Source: Cyanobacteria bacterium SBLK (GTDB lineage Bacteria > Cyanobacteriota > Cyanobacteriia > Cyanobacteriales > Spirulinaceae). From it: a DNA stretch of 64,000 bases. A program made the translations under genes and the position numbers. The notes under the pieces were generated by a model that was not told the origin of the DNA, ran no database searches, and worked only from the letters and a program-made list of their open reading frames with translations. This document shows positions 17,617 to 26,126 of the stretch, piece by piece; position 1 is the first letter of the stretch; every line of letters begins with the position of its first letter. The stretch spans positions 124,001 through 188,000 of the forward strand of contig JAGHZQ010000026.1 in the NCBI GenBank assembly GCA_017746715.1, given 5' to 3'.

Positions 17617-17645
17617 GATATAGATTGAGAATATAGTAATTGCAA
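17617..17645 (-). promoter_or_regulatory. Putative promoter of the FeoA gene
   Basis: TTGCAA (17640-17645, minus strand) is spaced 17 bases from TATATC (17617-17622). The spacing is ideal and the elements moderate. Confidence 0.4.
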
Positions 17646-17794
17646 ATAATTTTCAATTTTATTTAATCTTTAATGAAAAAATCAGAGAAAGGGCGATCTG
17701 AGAATGTGGGGAGAGGCGATCGCCAGTGGGAATATCGCCAAGATTCTGCCAAAACGTTAAACTAGAAAGTCGAAGCGCGATCGCCAAAATTCTC

Positions 17795-19087
17795 ATGCCT
17801 TTAACCCCGAATCTCTCGGCGCTATCTCCCAGAAACCTCCCCTTCGATCTGTCCCTCCTCCCCCAACCTACCTATATTGTGGGAGGATGCGTACGAGATG
17901 CGCTTTTAGGTCGCACCCATCCCTATTTTGACGTAGATCTGGTTTTGCCGGGGGATGCAGTGGAAACGGCACGACAGATCGCTGGTTATTACAATGCTGG
18001 GTTTGTGATTTTGGACGAAGTTCGCCGGATCGCGCGGGTGGTTTTCGAGTCGGGAACCGCCGATTTTGCCCAACAAATGGGTAGGAATTTAAAAGAGGAT
18101 TTGAAGCGGCGGGATTTTCGCATTAACGCGATTGCCTACAATCCCCGCACGAGAAAATTTATCGATCCCCTCAAAGGTAGACGAGACCTCGAAGGGCGCA
18201 CGATTGGCGCAATTTCCAAAGCCAACCTCGAAGACGATCCCCTGCGCCTCCTCCGCGCTTACCGTCAAGCTGCTCAACTCGACTTTACCATCGATCCCAA
18301 AACCCGTACTTTCCTTTCTCAACTCGCCCCCAATCTCGCCAGAATCTCCGCCGAACGGGTGCGCCAAGAGTTAAACTACCTACTGGCAGCCCCCAAAGGG
18401 GATCGCTGGCTGCACGCGGCTTATGAGGATGGCGTACTCCCGATTTGGCTCGCGGATGCAACAGAAGAGAGCATCAAACAGATCGACGAAATCGATCGCG
18501 TGGCTTGGGTATTGGGGACAATTTGGCAGGATTTTGCCGAATACTTGCATCGTCCCGTGGGGAATAGTACCTCGGGGTTGAGCTTGGCCAAATTGGCTTC
18601 TTTGGTTTCCCCCGATCCGGAGATCGCGCGATCGCAATTGGAAACCCTAACCTATTCCCGCAACGAGATCCGCTTTGTTTTGACAATCCTCCAACACTAT
18701 CCCTCCATTCTTTCTCTGGGTAACGCTCCCATGCCCCTAGAAGACCAATATTTTTTCTTTCAGGAGGTGGGGAATGTTTTCCCCGCTTTAGCCGTATTTG
18801 GGGTAGCTGGGGCGGCTTGTCGGGATATATTGCAAGAAAACCAAGCCACAAATGCGATCGCCCCTCTAGTCAATGCCTATCTCGATCCTGAAAATCAAGC
18901 AGCGCATCCCGTCCCCTTAATCACGGGAAACGATTTGATTCGTTACTTGGGGTTGCGTTCTTCCCCTGCCCTCGGACAACTCCTAACTCGATTGCAACTC
19001 GCTCGCGTTACAGGCGAAATTGCCACACCAGAAGAAGCCTTACAATTCGCTGCAACTTTAATTGCCTCTCCCTCGTCTTTTCAATAA
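17795..19087 (+). CDS. CCA tRNA nucleotidyltransferase / poly(A) polymerase family
   Basis: A class II nucleotidyltransferase of 430 residues from ATG 17795. The frame is open to 17726, but the extra residues are not conserved-looking. Motif A YIVGGCVRDALLG is followed by FDVDLVLPGD with the two catalytic aspartates. RRDFRINAIAYN, EDDPLRLLRAYRQAAQL and AERVRQEL form the neck and base-recognition motifs. It adds or repairs the CCA end of tRNA, or in some cyanobacteria one part of it, without a nucleic acid template. No HD domain is seen. It begins 240 bases from the divergent FeoA gene. Confidence 0.93.
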   Translation: MPLTPNLSALSPRNLPFDLSLLPQPTYIVGGCVRDALLGRTHPYFDVDLVLPGDAVETARQIAGYYNAGFVILDEVRRIARVVFESGTADFAQQMGRNLKEDLKRRDFRINAIAYNPRTRKFIDPLKGRRDLEGRTIGAISKANLEDDPLRLLRAYRQAAQLDFTIDPKTRTFLSQLAPNLARISAERVRQELNYLLAAPKGDRWLHAAYEDGVLPIWLADATEESIKQIDEIDRVAWVLGTIWQDFAEYLHRPVGNSTSGLSLAKLASLVSPDPEIARSQLETLTYSRNEIRFVLTILQHYPSILSLGNAPMPLEDQYFFFQEVGNVFPALAVFGVAGAACRDILQENQATNAIAPLVNAYLDPENQAAHPVPLITGNDLIRYLGLRSSPALGQLLTRLQLARVTGEIATPEEALQFAATLIASPSSFQ

Positions 19088-19112
19088 ACCCCTCGACTCT
19101 GCGCGGGGCAAG

Positions 19113-19134
19113 CAATTGTCAATTATCAATTATC
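19113..19134. repeat. Heptamer repeat directly before a start codon
   Basis: Tandem TCAATTA-like units (TCAATTATCAATTATCAATG) end on the ATG at 19136 and occupy the place of a ribosome binding site. Confidence 0.7.
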
Positions 19135-19135
19135 A

Positions 19136-19474
19136 ATGTTTAATCCTCAATCTAGAATTTTAGCGGGCGTTGCATCTTTCTCGCGCATTTTGGCGATCGC
19201 GGCGATCGCCGTTGTTTCTAGCTCTCCCATGGCGCGATCGGCGGATTTTACCGAGGAAGGGGAGAGAATTTTTGTGAGAAGTTGTATCGCCTCTTTCAAT
19301 AATTCTCAATTCACCCAAGAGCAGAAAGAAGGGATTTGCCAATGCGTTCTCGACGGCTTCAAACAAGATAGCGTTACTAATGAAGACCATGCCACTTTTA
19401 TCGCTAATGCCAAAGATCCCTCGAAATGGTCTCCAAGCATTCGTCGCGTCATGAGCGATTGCGCGCCGAGTTAG
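19136..19474 (+). CDS. Small exported cysteine-containing protein, unknown function
   Basis: 112 residues. A hydrophobic leader (RILAIAAIAVVSSSP) ending SARSADF-like suggests a signal peptide. The mature part is about 80 residues with four cysteines (SCIAS, ICQCV, DCAPS), enough for two disulfides. A helical segment FTQEQKEGICQCVLDGFKQD precedes a short tail. I do not recognise a named family. The upstream region is a heptamer repeat without an evident Shine-Dalgarno sequence. Confidence 0.7.
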   Translation: MFNPQSRILAGVASFSRILAIAAIAVVSSSPMARSADFTEEGERIFVRSCIASFNNSQFTQEQKEGICQCVLDGFKQDSVTNEDHATFIANAKDPSKWSPSIRRVMSDCAPS

Positions 19475-19601
19475 GGATGGGGGAGATGAAGGAGAAGAAA
19501 TAACTGGTGACTGGTGACTGAATTGTTATCCCCCTAGCGTGCATTTCTTTTTCCAAGGGAAGTCGATAAGATGACAAAGCACCTTGACCTGAAAACTCTG
19601 A

Positions 19602-20570
19602 ATGTTGGAAACTTCTTTGACTTTCCCCTCATTACCCCTGCAACGCCCATTATTGGCAATCGGTCACGGTACCCGCAATGAAGCAGGACGACAGACTTTT
19701 ATTGATTTTGCGAAAGCATACGAGGCGATCGATCCTTCTCGTCCCGTTATTCCTTGTTTTTTGGAACTGACGACCCCGAGTATTCAAGATGGAGTCGATT
19801 ATTGTATCGAACGAGGTTACTCGGAATTATCGGCAGTGCCCATTCTTCTTTTTGCAGCACGTCACAATAAGTTTGACGTAACCAACGAACTCGATCGCGC
19901 CCGATCGCGCCATCCTCAATTAAAATTCCACTACGGTCGGCATTTTGGCATTGCCCCCGAGATTTTAGACTTGTGGAAAGAGCGTTTGCAGATGTGCGAT
20001 CGCCTCGAAAAAAATCCCCGCCAACTCGAGCGATCGCAAACCGTTTTATTATTTGTCGGACGGGGTTCTAGCGATCCCGATGCCAATGGTGACGTATTCA
20101 AAATGGCGAGAATGCTATGGGAAGGAAGCGGATATAAAACCGTAGAAACTTGTTTCATCGGCATTACTCATCCGCGTTTGGAGGAAGGATTCGATCGCGC
20201 TCGTCTCTACAATCCCCAACGTATTATCGTGTTACCTTATTTCTTGTTTACTGGGGTATTAATGGAAAAAATCTTCCAGATTTCCGCGCAACAACAAGAA
20301 CGATATCCGGATATTGAAGTTGTCTGTTTGCCAGAAATGGGCATTCAACCTCATCTGTTACAACTCTTACGAGAAAGAGAACTGGAAACGCAACTCGGTC
20401 AAGTGCAAATGAATTGCGAAATGTGTAAGTTTCGTTTGGCAGCATTGGACGGAGCGGAAAATGGACATCATCACCATCACCATCATCACGATCGTAACCA
20501 CGATAGTGCTCCCGTCGATCCTTATGCTGATGTGGAACAATATCATGGGAAAATTTGGCAGGTACCTTAA
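19602..20570 (+). CDS. Sirohydrochlorin chelatase, CbiX type, with His-rich tail
   Basis: 322 residues comprising two fused CbiX/SirB halves. The first carries [13 protein letters not shown] (His22) and [18 protein letters not shown], the second [16 protein letters not shown] and YFLFTGVLM. The enzyme inserts Co2+ or Fe2+ into sirohydrochlorin in cobalamin or siroheme synthesis. [15 protein letters not shown] near the C-terminus is a metal-binding stretch of eight consecutive histidines, seen in some cobalt or nickel handling proteins. Key histidines are in the first half; the second has GRGSS in place of GHGS. sipA follows 14 bases later on the same strand. cobH lies far off at 57.7 kb. Confidence 0.88.
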   Translation: MLETSLTFPSLPLQRPLLAIGHGTRNEAGRQTFIDFAKAYEAIDPSRPVIPCFLELTTPSIQDGVDYCIERGYSELSAVPILLFAARHNKFDVTNELDRARSRHPQLKFHYGRHFGIAPEILDLWKERLQMCDRLEKNPRQLERSQTVLLFVGRGSSDPDANGDVFKMARMLWEGSGYKTVETCFIGITHPRLEEGFDRARLYNPQRIIVLPYFLFTGVLMEKIFQISAQQQERYPDIEVVCLPEMGIQPHLLQLLRERELETQLGQVQMNCEMCKFRLAALDGAENGHHHHHHHHDRNHDSAPVDPYADVEQYHGKIWQVP

Positions 20571-20584
20571 TGGTTTAATGGGTA

Positions 20585-20824
20585 ATGGACGAACAAATTT
20601 TTCAAATTGGAGCAACGGTGCGTTTGGCGGTACAACCGCCTTATTTTAAAACAGCAGAACCCATGCCGATGTTGCGCCCTCCCGATATTGTCAGGGTTGG
20701 AGAAGAGGGAACGATCCGCGATCGCCGTCCGGGAGGATATTGGGCGGTAAAATTCCCTCGGGGAACTTTTCTTATCGATGCTCAATATATCGAGGCGATC
20801 GCCTCTTCTCCAGACCCGAAATAG
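20585..20824 (+). CDS. sipA: SipA-like regulator (DUF3148), NblS-interacting protein
   Basis: 79 residues with the conserved block VRLAVQPPYFKTAEPMPM, then PPDIVRVGEEGTI and DRRPGGYWAVKFPRGTFL. This is the cyanobacterial SipA/DUF3148 family, an SH3-like protein that binds the stress-sensor histidine kinase NblS (Hik33) and modulates its activity. The symbol rests on sequence resemblance. It follows the chelatase gene by 14 bases, likely in one transcript. Confidence 0.85.
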   Translation: MDEQIFQIGATVRLAVQPPYFKTAEPMPMLRPPDIVRVGEEGTIRDRRPGGYWAVKFPRGTFLIDAQYIEAIASSPDPK

Positions 20825-20939
20825 TCTGACTCTGTGAACTCGGGCGGCCAAATTTTCGCCATCGCCAGTTCCCAACCCGGAAATAATTCTCGAATGCTGA
20901 CAATATCTTTATTTTGGAGGATTGAAGGATTTCTTGATT

Positions 20940-22172
20940 TTATCTTGCGATTAACCCCTTTTTTTTGCAACCCGGAATCCCTTTAATACTCAAAGCAAAA
21001 ACTCCAGTGAACAGGGTGAGAATGCCGGATACCCAAAAGGGGAGCGTATAGCTAAAACTGACCAAAACTCCTGCAATGGTCGGGCCGATCGCATTGGCAA
21101 TACTGAGATAGGAGGAGTTAATACCGAGAACTTCCCCCTGTTCGCGATCGCTACTTTGGACGGAGATAATGGAATTAATTAAGGGCACTGGAAAAACACT
21201 AAAAGCAATTAGCAAAACCACCAAAAGGCAAAAGAGCGGTAATGAAGGCGCAAGGGGCATCCCCAAGAGAGACAGTCCTCGTCCCGCAAAAGCAACGGCG
21301 AGCACTACGGCAAGATTGAAGCGGCGAGCGATCGCCTCGATCGCAAAGACTTGAGTAATGATGCCGACGACTCCCAAGATGGTAAATAAAATCGCCAGTT
21401 CTTTGGCATTGCGACCGAGAATGTTGATGAAAAAGGGTTGGAAGGCAAAGGTAAAAATTGTGAAAGTCGAACCACTGAAAAAAGAGAGCAGAAAGAGACG
21501 ACCGACGATCGGACGACGGACTGAAGTCAGAATTTTTCCCAAGCCGAAAATTTTCCAACTGAGATGGAGTTTTTGGCGTTGGGAGAGGGTCTCCGGTAAA
21601 AAGATCCCCGTGACGATCGCGGCGATCGCGGCGATTGTGGCAGCGACAAAAAAGCTCATTCCCAAGGGAGTTACCCCCGGAAAGGGCGGTAAGATTTGGG
21701 CAAAATAACTGATGGCGGGTCCTGTCATAAAACCCAAGCTAAAAGCCGCATCGACGAGTCCAAAGGCTTTGGGACGTTCTTCAGGTGTCGTCGTATCGCT
21801 CACGATCGCCATGACAATAGAGTTATTTCCTCCCGTTAAGCCATCGAGGATGCGAGCGAAAAATAACAGGCTGACAATGGGGGTAAAACTGGCGAGAAGA
21901 TTGGCGACAACGGTTCCTAAGAGGCTGATAACCAATAGGGGCTTGCGTCCCCAAAAGTCGGAGAAGCGTCCGAGGATGGGGGTTGCCAGAAATTGAGAGG
22001 CGGCAAAACCCGTCACTAGCAAACTGGCTTGAAAGTCGCTCAGACCGAATTGCTTAGCGTAAGGATAGAGAATGGGAATGAGAATGGTAAAACTGACGGC
22101 GTTGATGAAGGCGATCGCAGCGACAATCCAAAATCGCAGGGGCAAGGCAAAAAATCCTTTCAAGTTTTGCAT
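20940..22172 (-). CDS. MFS transporter (TetA/drug efflux-like)
   Basis: 410 residues with about 12 membrane helices. After helix 2 comes LGRFSDFWGRKPLLVIS, the MFS motif A (G-x3-D-x2-GRR/K). Helix 5 has LGFMTGPAISYF, the motif C found in antiporters. Proton-coupled drug or metabolite export is likely, but the substrate is unknown. The C-terminus ends in a basic tail. The start at ATG 22172 faces the small-RNA-like region and the TPR gene. Confidence 0.9.
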   Translation of the reverse strand: MQNLKGFFALPLRFWIVAAIAFINAVSFTILIPILYPYAKQFGLSDFQASLLVTGFAASQFLATPILGRFSDFWGRKPLLVISLLGTVVANLLASFTPIVSLLFFARILDGLTGGNNSIVMAIVSDTTTPEERPKAFGLVDAAFSLGFMTGPAISYFAQILPPFPGVTPLGMSFFVAATIAAIAAIVTGIFLPETLSQRQKLHLSWKIFGLGKILTSVRRPIVGRLFLLSFFSGSTFTIFTFAFQPFFINILGRNAKELAILFTILGVVGIITQVFAIEAIARRFNLAVVLAVAFAGRGLSLLGMPLAPSLPLFCLLVVLLIAFSVFPVPLINSIISVQSSDREQGEVLGINSSYLSIANAIGPTIAGVLVSFSYTLPFWVSGILTLFTGVFALSIKGIPGCKKKGLIAR

Positions 22173-22259
22173 AAGGGAACGGGTTTTTTCGCTGAGAGTA
22201 ATAATTTAAACTGATGATTTGCATTGAATATATTAATGCACTCAATTTGTAAACAAATG

Positions 22260-22288
22260 TTGCAAAAACGAAATTTATCTGTTACATT
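22260..22288 (+). promoter_or_regulatory. Putative promoter of the small transcript
   Basis: TTGCAA at 22260-22265 and TACATT at 22283-22288 are separated by 17 bases. No start codon with a useful frame follows before the terminator at 22406. Confidence 0.35.
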
Positions 22289-22294
22289 TATTTA

Positions 22295-22437
22295 CATAGA
22301 AGAAACATTTGAGATATTTAAACCTTCAGAACTGTTAAATAATTGCGGTTTGGAACGGCATCAAACATCTCAAGCATCTCCTCCCAATGCAGCAAGCTCA
22401 GCGCACAAGCCGTTATTTTTCGGCTTGCTTTTTTTTG
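22295..22437 (+). ncRNA. Candidate small RNA (unnamed)
   Basis: A strong plus-strand terminator (22406-22436) lies between two divergently transcribed genes and has no upstream plus-strand protein gene. The stretch from the putative promoter to the terminator would give a transcript of about 140 nt with an unpaired-looking C-rich segment CATCTCCTCCCAATGC before the hairpin, a layout common in trans-acting sRNAs. The 5' end is uncertain; a shorter RNA starting nearer 22350 is also possible. No known family is assigned. Confidence 0.4.
22406..22436 (+). terminator. Rho-independent terminator without an upstream gene
   Basis: CAAGCCG (22406-22412) pairs with CGGCTTG (22421-22427) across an eight-base loop and is followed by C and eight T residues. 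Confidence 0.8.
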
Positions 22438-22549
22438 CCTTATTGCTTTGAGCGATTGCATTGGCATGGTTTTTTATCCTTGGGATTATCTCAAATTGCT
22501 GAGAGATGTTAACATTCATTGAACTTTACCTCACACGCGCACAAGTCGA

Positions 22550-23668
22550 ATGATAAACGCACAACGGATTGGAAAAATAGCCAGTACGGTTTTAGCGGGT
22601 TTGGCGATCGCGGGTATTGCTCCCGCGTCCTCGCAAGCGGGTATCGTCCCTCCCGAAAATCCCCTACTACTCGCACAAAATGTCAGCAATCGTCAATTAA
22701 CGGAGCTTTTACGTCAAGGGAGAGAACTTTCAGAAGCCGGAAATTATGACGGAGCCATTCGCGTTTACGAACAAGCGGCACAATTAGATCGCAACAACCC
22801 GCGAATTTTCTCCGGCCTCGGTTATTTGCAGGCCAATCAAGAAAATTACGCGGCAGCAGTGACCGCCTATCGCAGGGCAGTGGAACTCGAAAGAAACAAT
22901 GCCGATTTTTACTATGGCTTGGGTTATGCTGCCGCAAAAACGGGAGACTATAATACAGCAGTAGCCGCTTATCAAAGAGCGATCGCCCTTGCTCCCAATC
23001 ACAAAGATAATTATTTGGGTTTAGCCGTCGCACAGTTGCGATCGGGGGACAGTAACGGAGCGATTCAAACTTATCAGCGCATCATCGAAAATTTTGAGAA
23101 TAGCGGCGAGATTTACGGAACTATGGGTGTTGTCATGCTCGAGCAAGGACAACTTTCTCAAGCGATCGCTTTATTGCAAAAAGCCCAACAGGAATACCCC
23201 CGCGAGGTAAAAATCAAATTACCTTTAGCCGTTGCCCTCCTCAAACAAGGAGACTACGATAGCGGCGTGGCAATTTTAGAAGAAGTCGTACGTCTCGATC
23301 CCAATAACCCTCAAGTTCAGATCCAAATCGGCAAAATTCGACAAGCGCAAGGAGAGGGAGAAGCTGCCGAAGATGCTTTTCGCAGAGCCGCATCTCTCGC
23401 CCCCAATTCTCCCGAAGTTCACCTTGCTGTAGGAACGTTTTGGTTGAGTCGAGAGATGTTTTTGATGGCAACTTCCTCTTATCGTCGGGTCATCGAACTC
23501 TCTCCCGATAATGCTTTGGCACATTATAACTTAGCGCTTTCTTTGAAAGAAAGACGGCGCAAAGAAGAAGCGATCGAGTCATTAAGAACCGCTCTTTCTC
23601 TTTATCAACAACAAAATAATGCCGAAGGCATCGAACAAGCCGGCGAACTATTAGAAAAATGGGACTGA
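22550..23668 (+). CDS. Exported TPR-repeat protein
   Basis: 372 residues. The N-terminal segment ASTVLAGLAIAGIAPASSQA looks like a signal peptide. About nine TPR units follow (e.g. GLGYAAAKTGDYNTAVAAY and NLALSLKERRRKEEAIESL). Likely a periplasmic or envelope adaptor; no enzyme domain is present and the partner is unknown. Not closely similar in its leader to the TPR protein at 5.1 kb. Confidence 0.85.
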   Translation: MINAQRIGKIASTVLAGLAIAGIAPASSQAGIVPPENPLLLAQNVSNRQLTELLRQGRELSEAGNYDGAIRVYEQAAQLDRNNPRIFSGLGYLQANQENYAAAVTAYRRAVELERNNADFYYGLGYAAAKTGDYNTAVAAYQRAIALAPNHKDNYLGLAVAQLRSGDSNGAIQTYQRIIENFENSGEIYGTMGVVMLEQGQLSQAIALLQKAQQEYPREVKIKLPLAVALLKQGDYDSGVAILEEVVRLDPNNPQVQIQIGKIRQAQGEGEAAEDAFRRAASLAPNSPEVHLAVGTFWLSREMFLMATSSYRRVIELSPDNALAHYNLALSLKERRRKEEAIESLRTALSLYQQQNNAEGIEQAGELLEKWD

Positions 23669-23695
23669 ATTTTGAATTTTGAATTGGATTGACTG

Positions 23696-24436
23696 TTAAA
23701 GTGGTTTTTTAGTCGGAATACCAACTCGACGCGGATATTGGGCGGGAGTTGGTTCTTTTTTTTCTAAATAAATACAATGGCGAATACTTTTACTTAAAGG
23801 AGTTTGTAAGGATGCAATTTCTTTAATTTCTCCGCCTAGTTTCTTAGCTGCAAGGCTTAAAGATTTGGTTTCTTCTGCACTCCACTGTCCTCGATATAAA
23901 ATTGCGATCCCTCCTAATTTCAGGAAGGGAAGGGAGTATTCCGCACAAACAGAGGGTAAACCTACGGCTCGGATCGCGGCCAAATCGCAAGATTCTCGTT
24001 GGTTTAAATCTTGTCCGATTTCCTCGGCTCGTCCACTTAAAATCTTGACATTTTGTAAGTTTAATGCTGTTATAATCTCATCTAAAAGTAGCATTTTTTT
24101 TCGCACTGAATCGAGTAGCGTGACTTGATAATTAGGACAGGCGATCGCGATGGGAATCCCCGGAAAACCGCCTCCGGTACCAATATCGATCGCTGTTTTT
24201 GTTTCTTCTTCTTTCCCCAATATTTTTAAAGGTTTAATGCCCGCGATTGCATCCCAAAGATGTTTTTCGAGAAATTCTTGCGGTTCGGTAATTCTCGTTA
24301 GATTGCCTCGTTTATTTTTGTTAATAATTTGCATGTATAATTGTTGGAATTTCTGTAAATGCTCTTCACCGGGCTGCCAATTCGGAGTAGATAAAATATT
24401 GCGAACGATCGCCAAATCCAAATATTTTTGAGTCAT
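23696..24436 (-). CDS. rsmG: 16S rRNA (guanine-527 N7) methyltransferase
   Basis: A SAM-dependent methyltransferase with DIGTGGGFPGIPIA (motif I), LLDSVRKKMLLLDEI and ILSGRAEEIGQ, all diagnostic for RsmG (formerly GidB). It methylates G527 in the 530 loop of 16S rRNA. I chose ATG 24436 (MTQKYLDLAIV); TTG 24454 is also in frame. The C-terminus is extended by a basic tail. The PanE-like gene lies immediately upstream with its stop at 24458, so the two probably form an operon. Confidence 0.94.
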   Translation of the reverse strand: MTQKYLDLAIVRNILSTPNWQPGEEHLQKFQQLYMQIINKNKRGNLTRITEPQEFLEKHLWDAIAGIKPLKILGKEEETKTAIDIGTGGGFPGIPIAIACPNYQVTLLDSVRKKMLLLDEIITALNLQNVKILSGRAEEIGQDLNQRESCDLAAIRAVGLPSVCAEYSLPFLKLGGIAILYRGQWSAEETKSLSLAAKKLGGEIKEIASLQTPLSKSIRHCIYLEKKEPTPAQYPRRVGIPTKKPL

Positions 24437-24457
24437 CACTGAATATTTATGCAAAAC

Positions 24458-25390
24458 TCACGCTCTATTTCTAGCATCTAAAAAGTGTAGTTGTTGATAA
24501 AGTAGAGAGATTTTCGGTAAGTCAATCTTTTTCTCTCTAGCCATTTTTAAAGCATTGCCTAAAATCCCCTCAATTTCCAAAGGACGCTTAAAATTATAAT
24601 CTAATTTCATACTGGTTAAATAAGGCTTCATTTTTTCGGTATGAGAGAGCATTTTTGCAATAAAACCCTGATTAATTTCGCGATCGCAACTTTTTGCTCC
24701 TATTGCGACCTCTTGCATAATTTCTTCAACCAGTTGACGACTGTAGCGATCTCCCATCATTTCCTGCGTTGTTGCATCTAAAATGACCGATAAACTATTA
24801 TAGGGAATATTCCAAACCAGTTTTTCCCAACGACTTTGCAATAAATCTTCTTTAAGGACAATTTCGATATTTGCCTTAGTAAAATCTGCCGCGATCGCCT
24901 CCATTCGTCCCGTAATTCCACAAGATTGATAATTCCGAGCGTATTCAGCCAAAGAAATTGCTTGGTAATCAATATGACGAATATAACCCGGTTCGATCTT
25001 ATTAGCACATATAAAACATAAGCCTCCCATAACAAAAGCCTGCGGAAAAATTTCTGCGACCTCTCTCTCAAAATCTAATCCATTTTGCAAGAGGAGAATA
25101 ATCGTATTTTCCCGAATGAGAGGGGTAAGTAATTGAGCAAGAATATGATTTTGCGTGGATTTCAGAGCGACAACGATAACATCGCATTGAGGCATTTTTT
25201 GAGGATCGTTGTAGGCGTTCACGCAAGATAATGTAAAATCCCCATAAACCGACTTAATTGTTAAGCCTTTTTCTCGAACGAGATTGTAATCGCTACGCAG
25301 GAGAAAGTGAACGGGAAATCCTGCCCTTTGCAAACAACCACCGTAATATCCTCCTACGGCACCCGTTCCGATAATGGCATAACTTTGCAT
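24458..25390 (-). CDS. 2-dehydropantoate 2-reductase family protein (PanE/ApbA-like)
   Basis: 310 residues. An N-terminal NADPH-binding Rossmann motif IIGTGAVGGYYGG is followed by the ketopantoate reductase C-terminal helical domain, with KLVWNIPYNSLSV carrying the typical lysine and asparagine. PanE reduces ketopantoate to pantoate for CoA synthesis. Paralogues with other 2-oxoacid substrates exist, so the symbol is withheld. ATG at 25390. The gene precedes rsmG on the same strand with a 21-base gap. Confidence 0.88.
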   Translation of the reverse strand: MQSYAIIGTGAVGGYYGGCLQRAGFPVHFLLRSDYNLVREKGLTIKSVYGDFTLSCVNAYNDPQKMPQCDVIVVALKSTQNHILAQLLTPLIRENTIILLLQNGLDFEREVAEIFPQAFVMGGLCFICANKIEPGYIRHIDYQAISLAEYARNYQSCGITGRMEAIAADFTKANIEIVLKEDLLQSRWEKLVWNIPYNSLSVILDATTQEMMGDRYSRQLVEEIMQEVAIGAKSCDREINQGFIAKMLSHTEKMKPYLTSMKLDYNFKRPLEIEGILGNALKMAREKKIDLPKISLLYQQLHFLDARNRA

Positions 25391-25428
25391 AACTTAAAAA
25401 TCAATCAAATTAGAGAAGCGATCGCGAT

Positions 25429-25584
25429 TTATAGAATAATATCTTGCCAAGCAATTAACAAGCTAATGGGAGCGGGAATCATTTCACCGCGAAAGTCGAG
25501 CAATGTAACTAATATTAAATAAACAAGAGCTAAAAAGATAGAAATTGCCCCAGTAATAATAGCGAGAATTTTGCCGCGAGTCAT
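25429..25584 (-). CDS. 51-residue single-span membrane peptide, unknown
   Basis: Starts at ATG 25584 and reads MTRGKILAIITGAISIFLAL, continuing as a hydrophobic segment to LVTLLDFRGEMIPAPISLLI, and stops at 25429. One or two transmembrane spans with a basic N-terminus are evident. The residue pattern, with a short acidic loop then an amphipathic end, looks like a real small membrane protein rather than chance. It sits 38 bases upstream of the PanE-like gene on the same strand. Function unknown. Confidence 0.6.
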   Translation of the reverse strand: MTRGKILAIITGAISIFLALVYLILVTLLDFRGEMIPAPISLLIAWQDIIL

Positions 25585-25650
25585 TTCAATACACCATCAA
25601 CAACGAATAATAATTATACGCCATACAATCGAGAATTGGTGAGATTTTTG

Positions 25651-26112
25651 CTACCTCTGTTCGCCAAAAAGATGTTGAATAACGCGATCGTGGTCTATTC
25701 GCAAACTTCTCATTTCTGCGGCCATATCGGCGATAACTTGTATGGCACTGGTTATCATAGCGCGATCGCGTTCGGCTTGCTGGCGATCGCGTTCGGCTTG
25801 CTGGATTAATTCTCTCATCACGGCGCGATCGCGTTCGGCTTGCTGGCGATCGCGTTCGGCTTGCTGGCGATCGCGTTCGGCTTGCTGGCGATCGCGTTCG
25901 GCTTGCTGAATCAATTCTCTCATCACGGCGCGATCGCGTTCGGCTTGCTGGCTGACACGATTGAGTTCTGCCGTTAAATTGGCAATATCGTTGGTATTCT
26001 TGACGGTAATACTTGCAGCTTCTTGTAAAATCGCGCGAATCTGTTCTATTTCTACATTCGCTCGATCTACATCTTGCTTGACTCGTTCGAGTTCTACTGT
26101 CATCTTTTGCAT
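25651..26112 (-). CDS. Coiled-coil protein built from QQAERDR heptads
   Basis: Chosen start ATG 26112 (MQKMTVELERV) after AGGGGA; a longer frame to 26247 lies inside the neighbouring gene. The 153-residue protein is entirely predicted coiled coil. AERDR occurs seven times, with two copies of AVMRELIQ between blocks, all encoded by 21-bp repeats that each contain a HIP1 octamer. The C-terminus ends RVIQHLFGEQR. No catalytic motif is seen. It lies 14 bases downstream of the CHAT/STAND/WD40 gene on the same strand and may encode an oligomerising partner. Confidence 0.65.
   Translation of the reverse strand: MQKMTVELERVKQDVDRANVEIEQIRAILQEAASITVKNTNDIANLTAELNRVSQQAERDRAVMRELIQQAERDRQQAERDRQQAERDRQQAERDRAVMRELIQQAERDRQQAERDRAMITSAIQVIADMAAEMRSLRIDHDRVIQHLFGEQR
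25762..25950. repeat. 21-bp tandem repeats each containing HIP1
   Basis: Units of GCGATCGCGTTCGGCTTGCT are repeated seven times, some separated by a 30-bp spacer encoding the AVMRELI segment. They preserve the coding frame as QQAERDR heptads. The repeats are direct and adjoining, so this is not a CRISPR array. Confidence 0.9.
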
Positions 26113-26126
26113 TCCCCTATTTTTTC

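Noticed and set aside
25762..25950. CRISPR-like array of 21-bp repeats
   Set aside because: Repeats are contiguous with no unique spacers of regular length and they encode coiled-coil heptads in frame.
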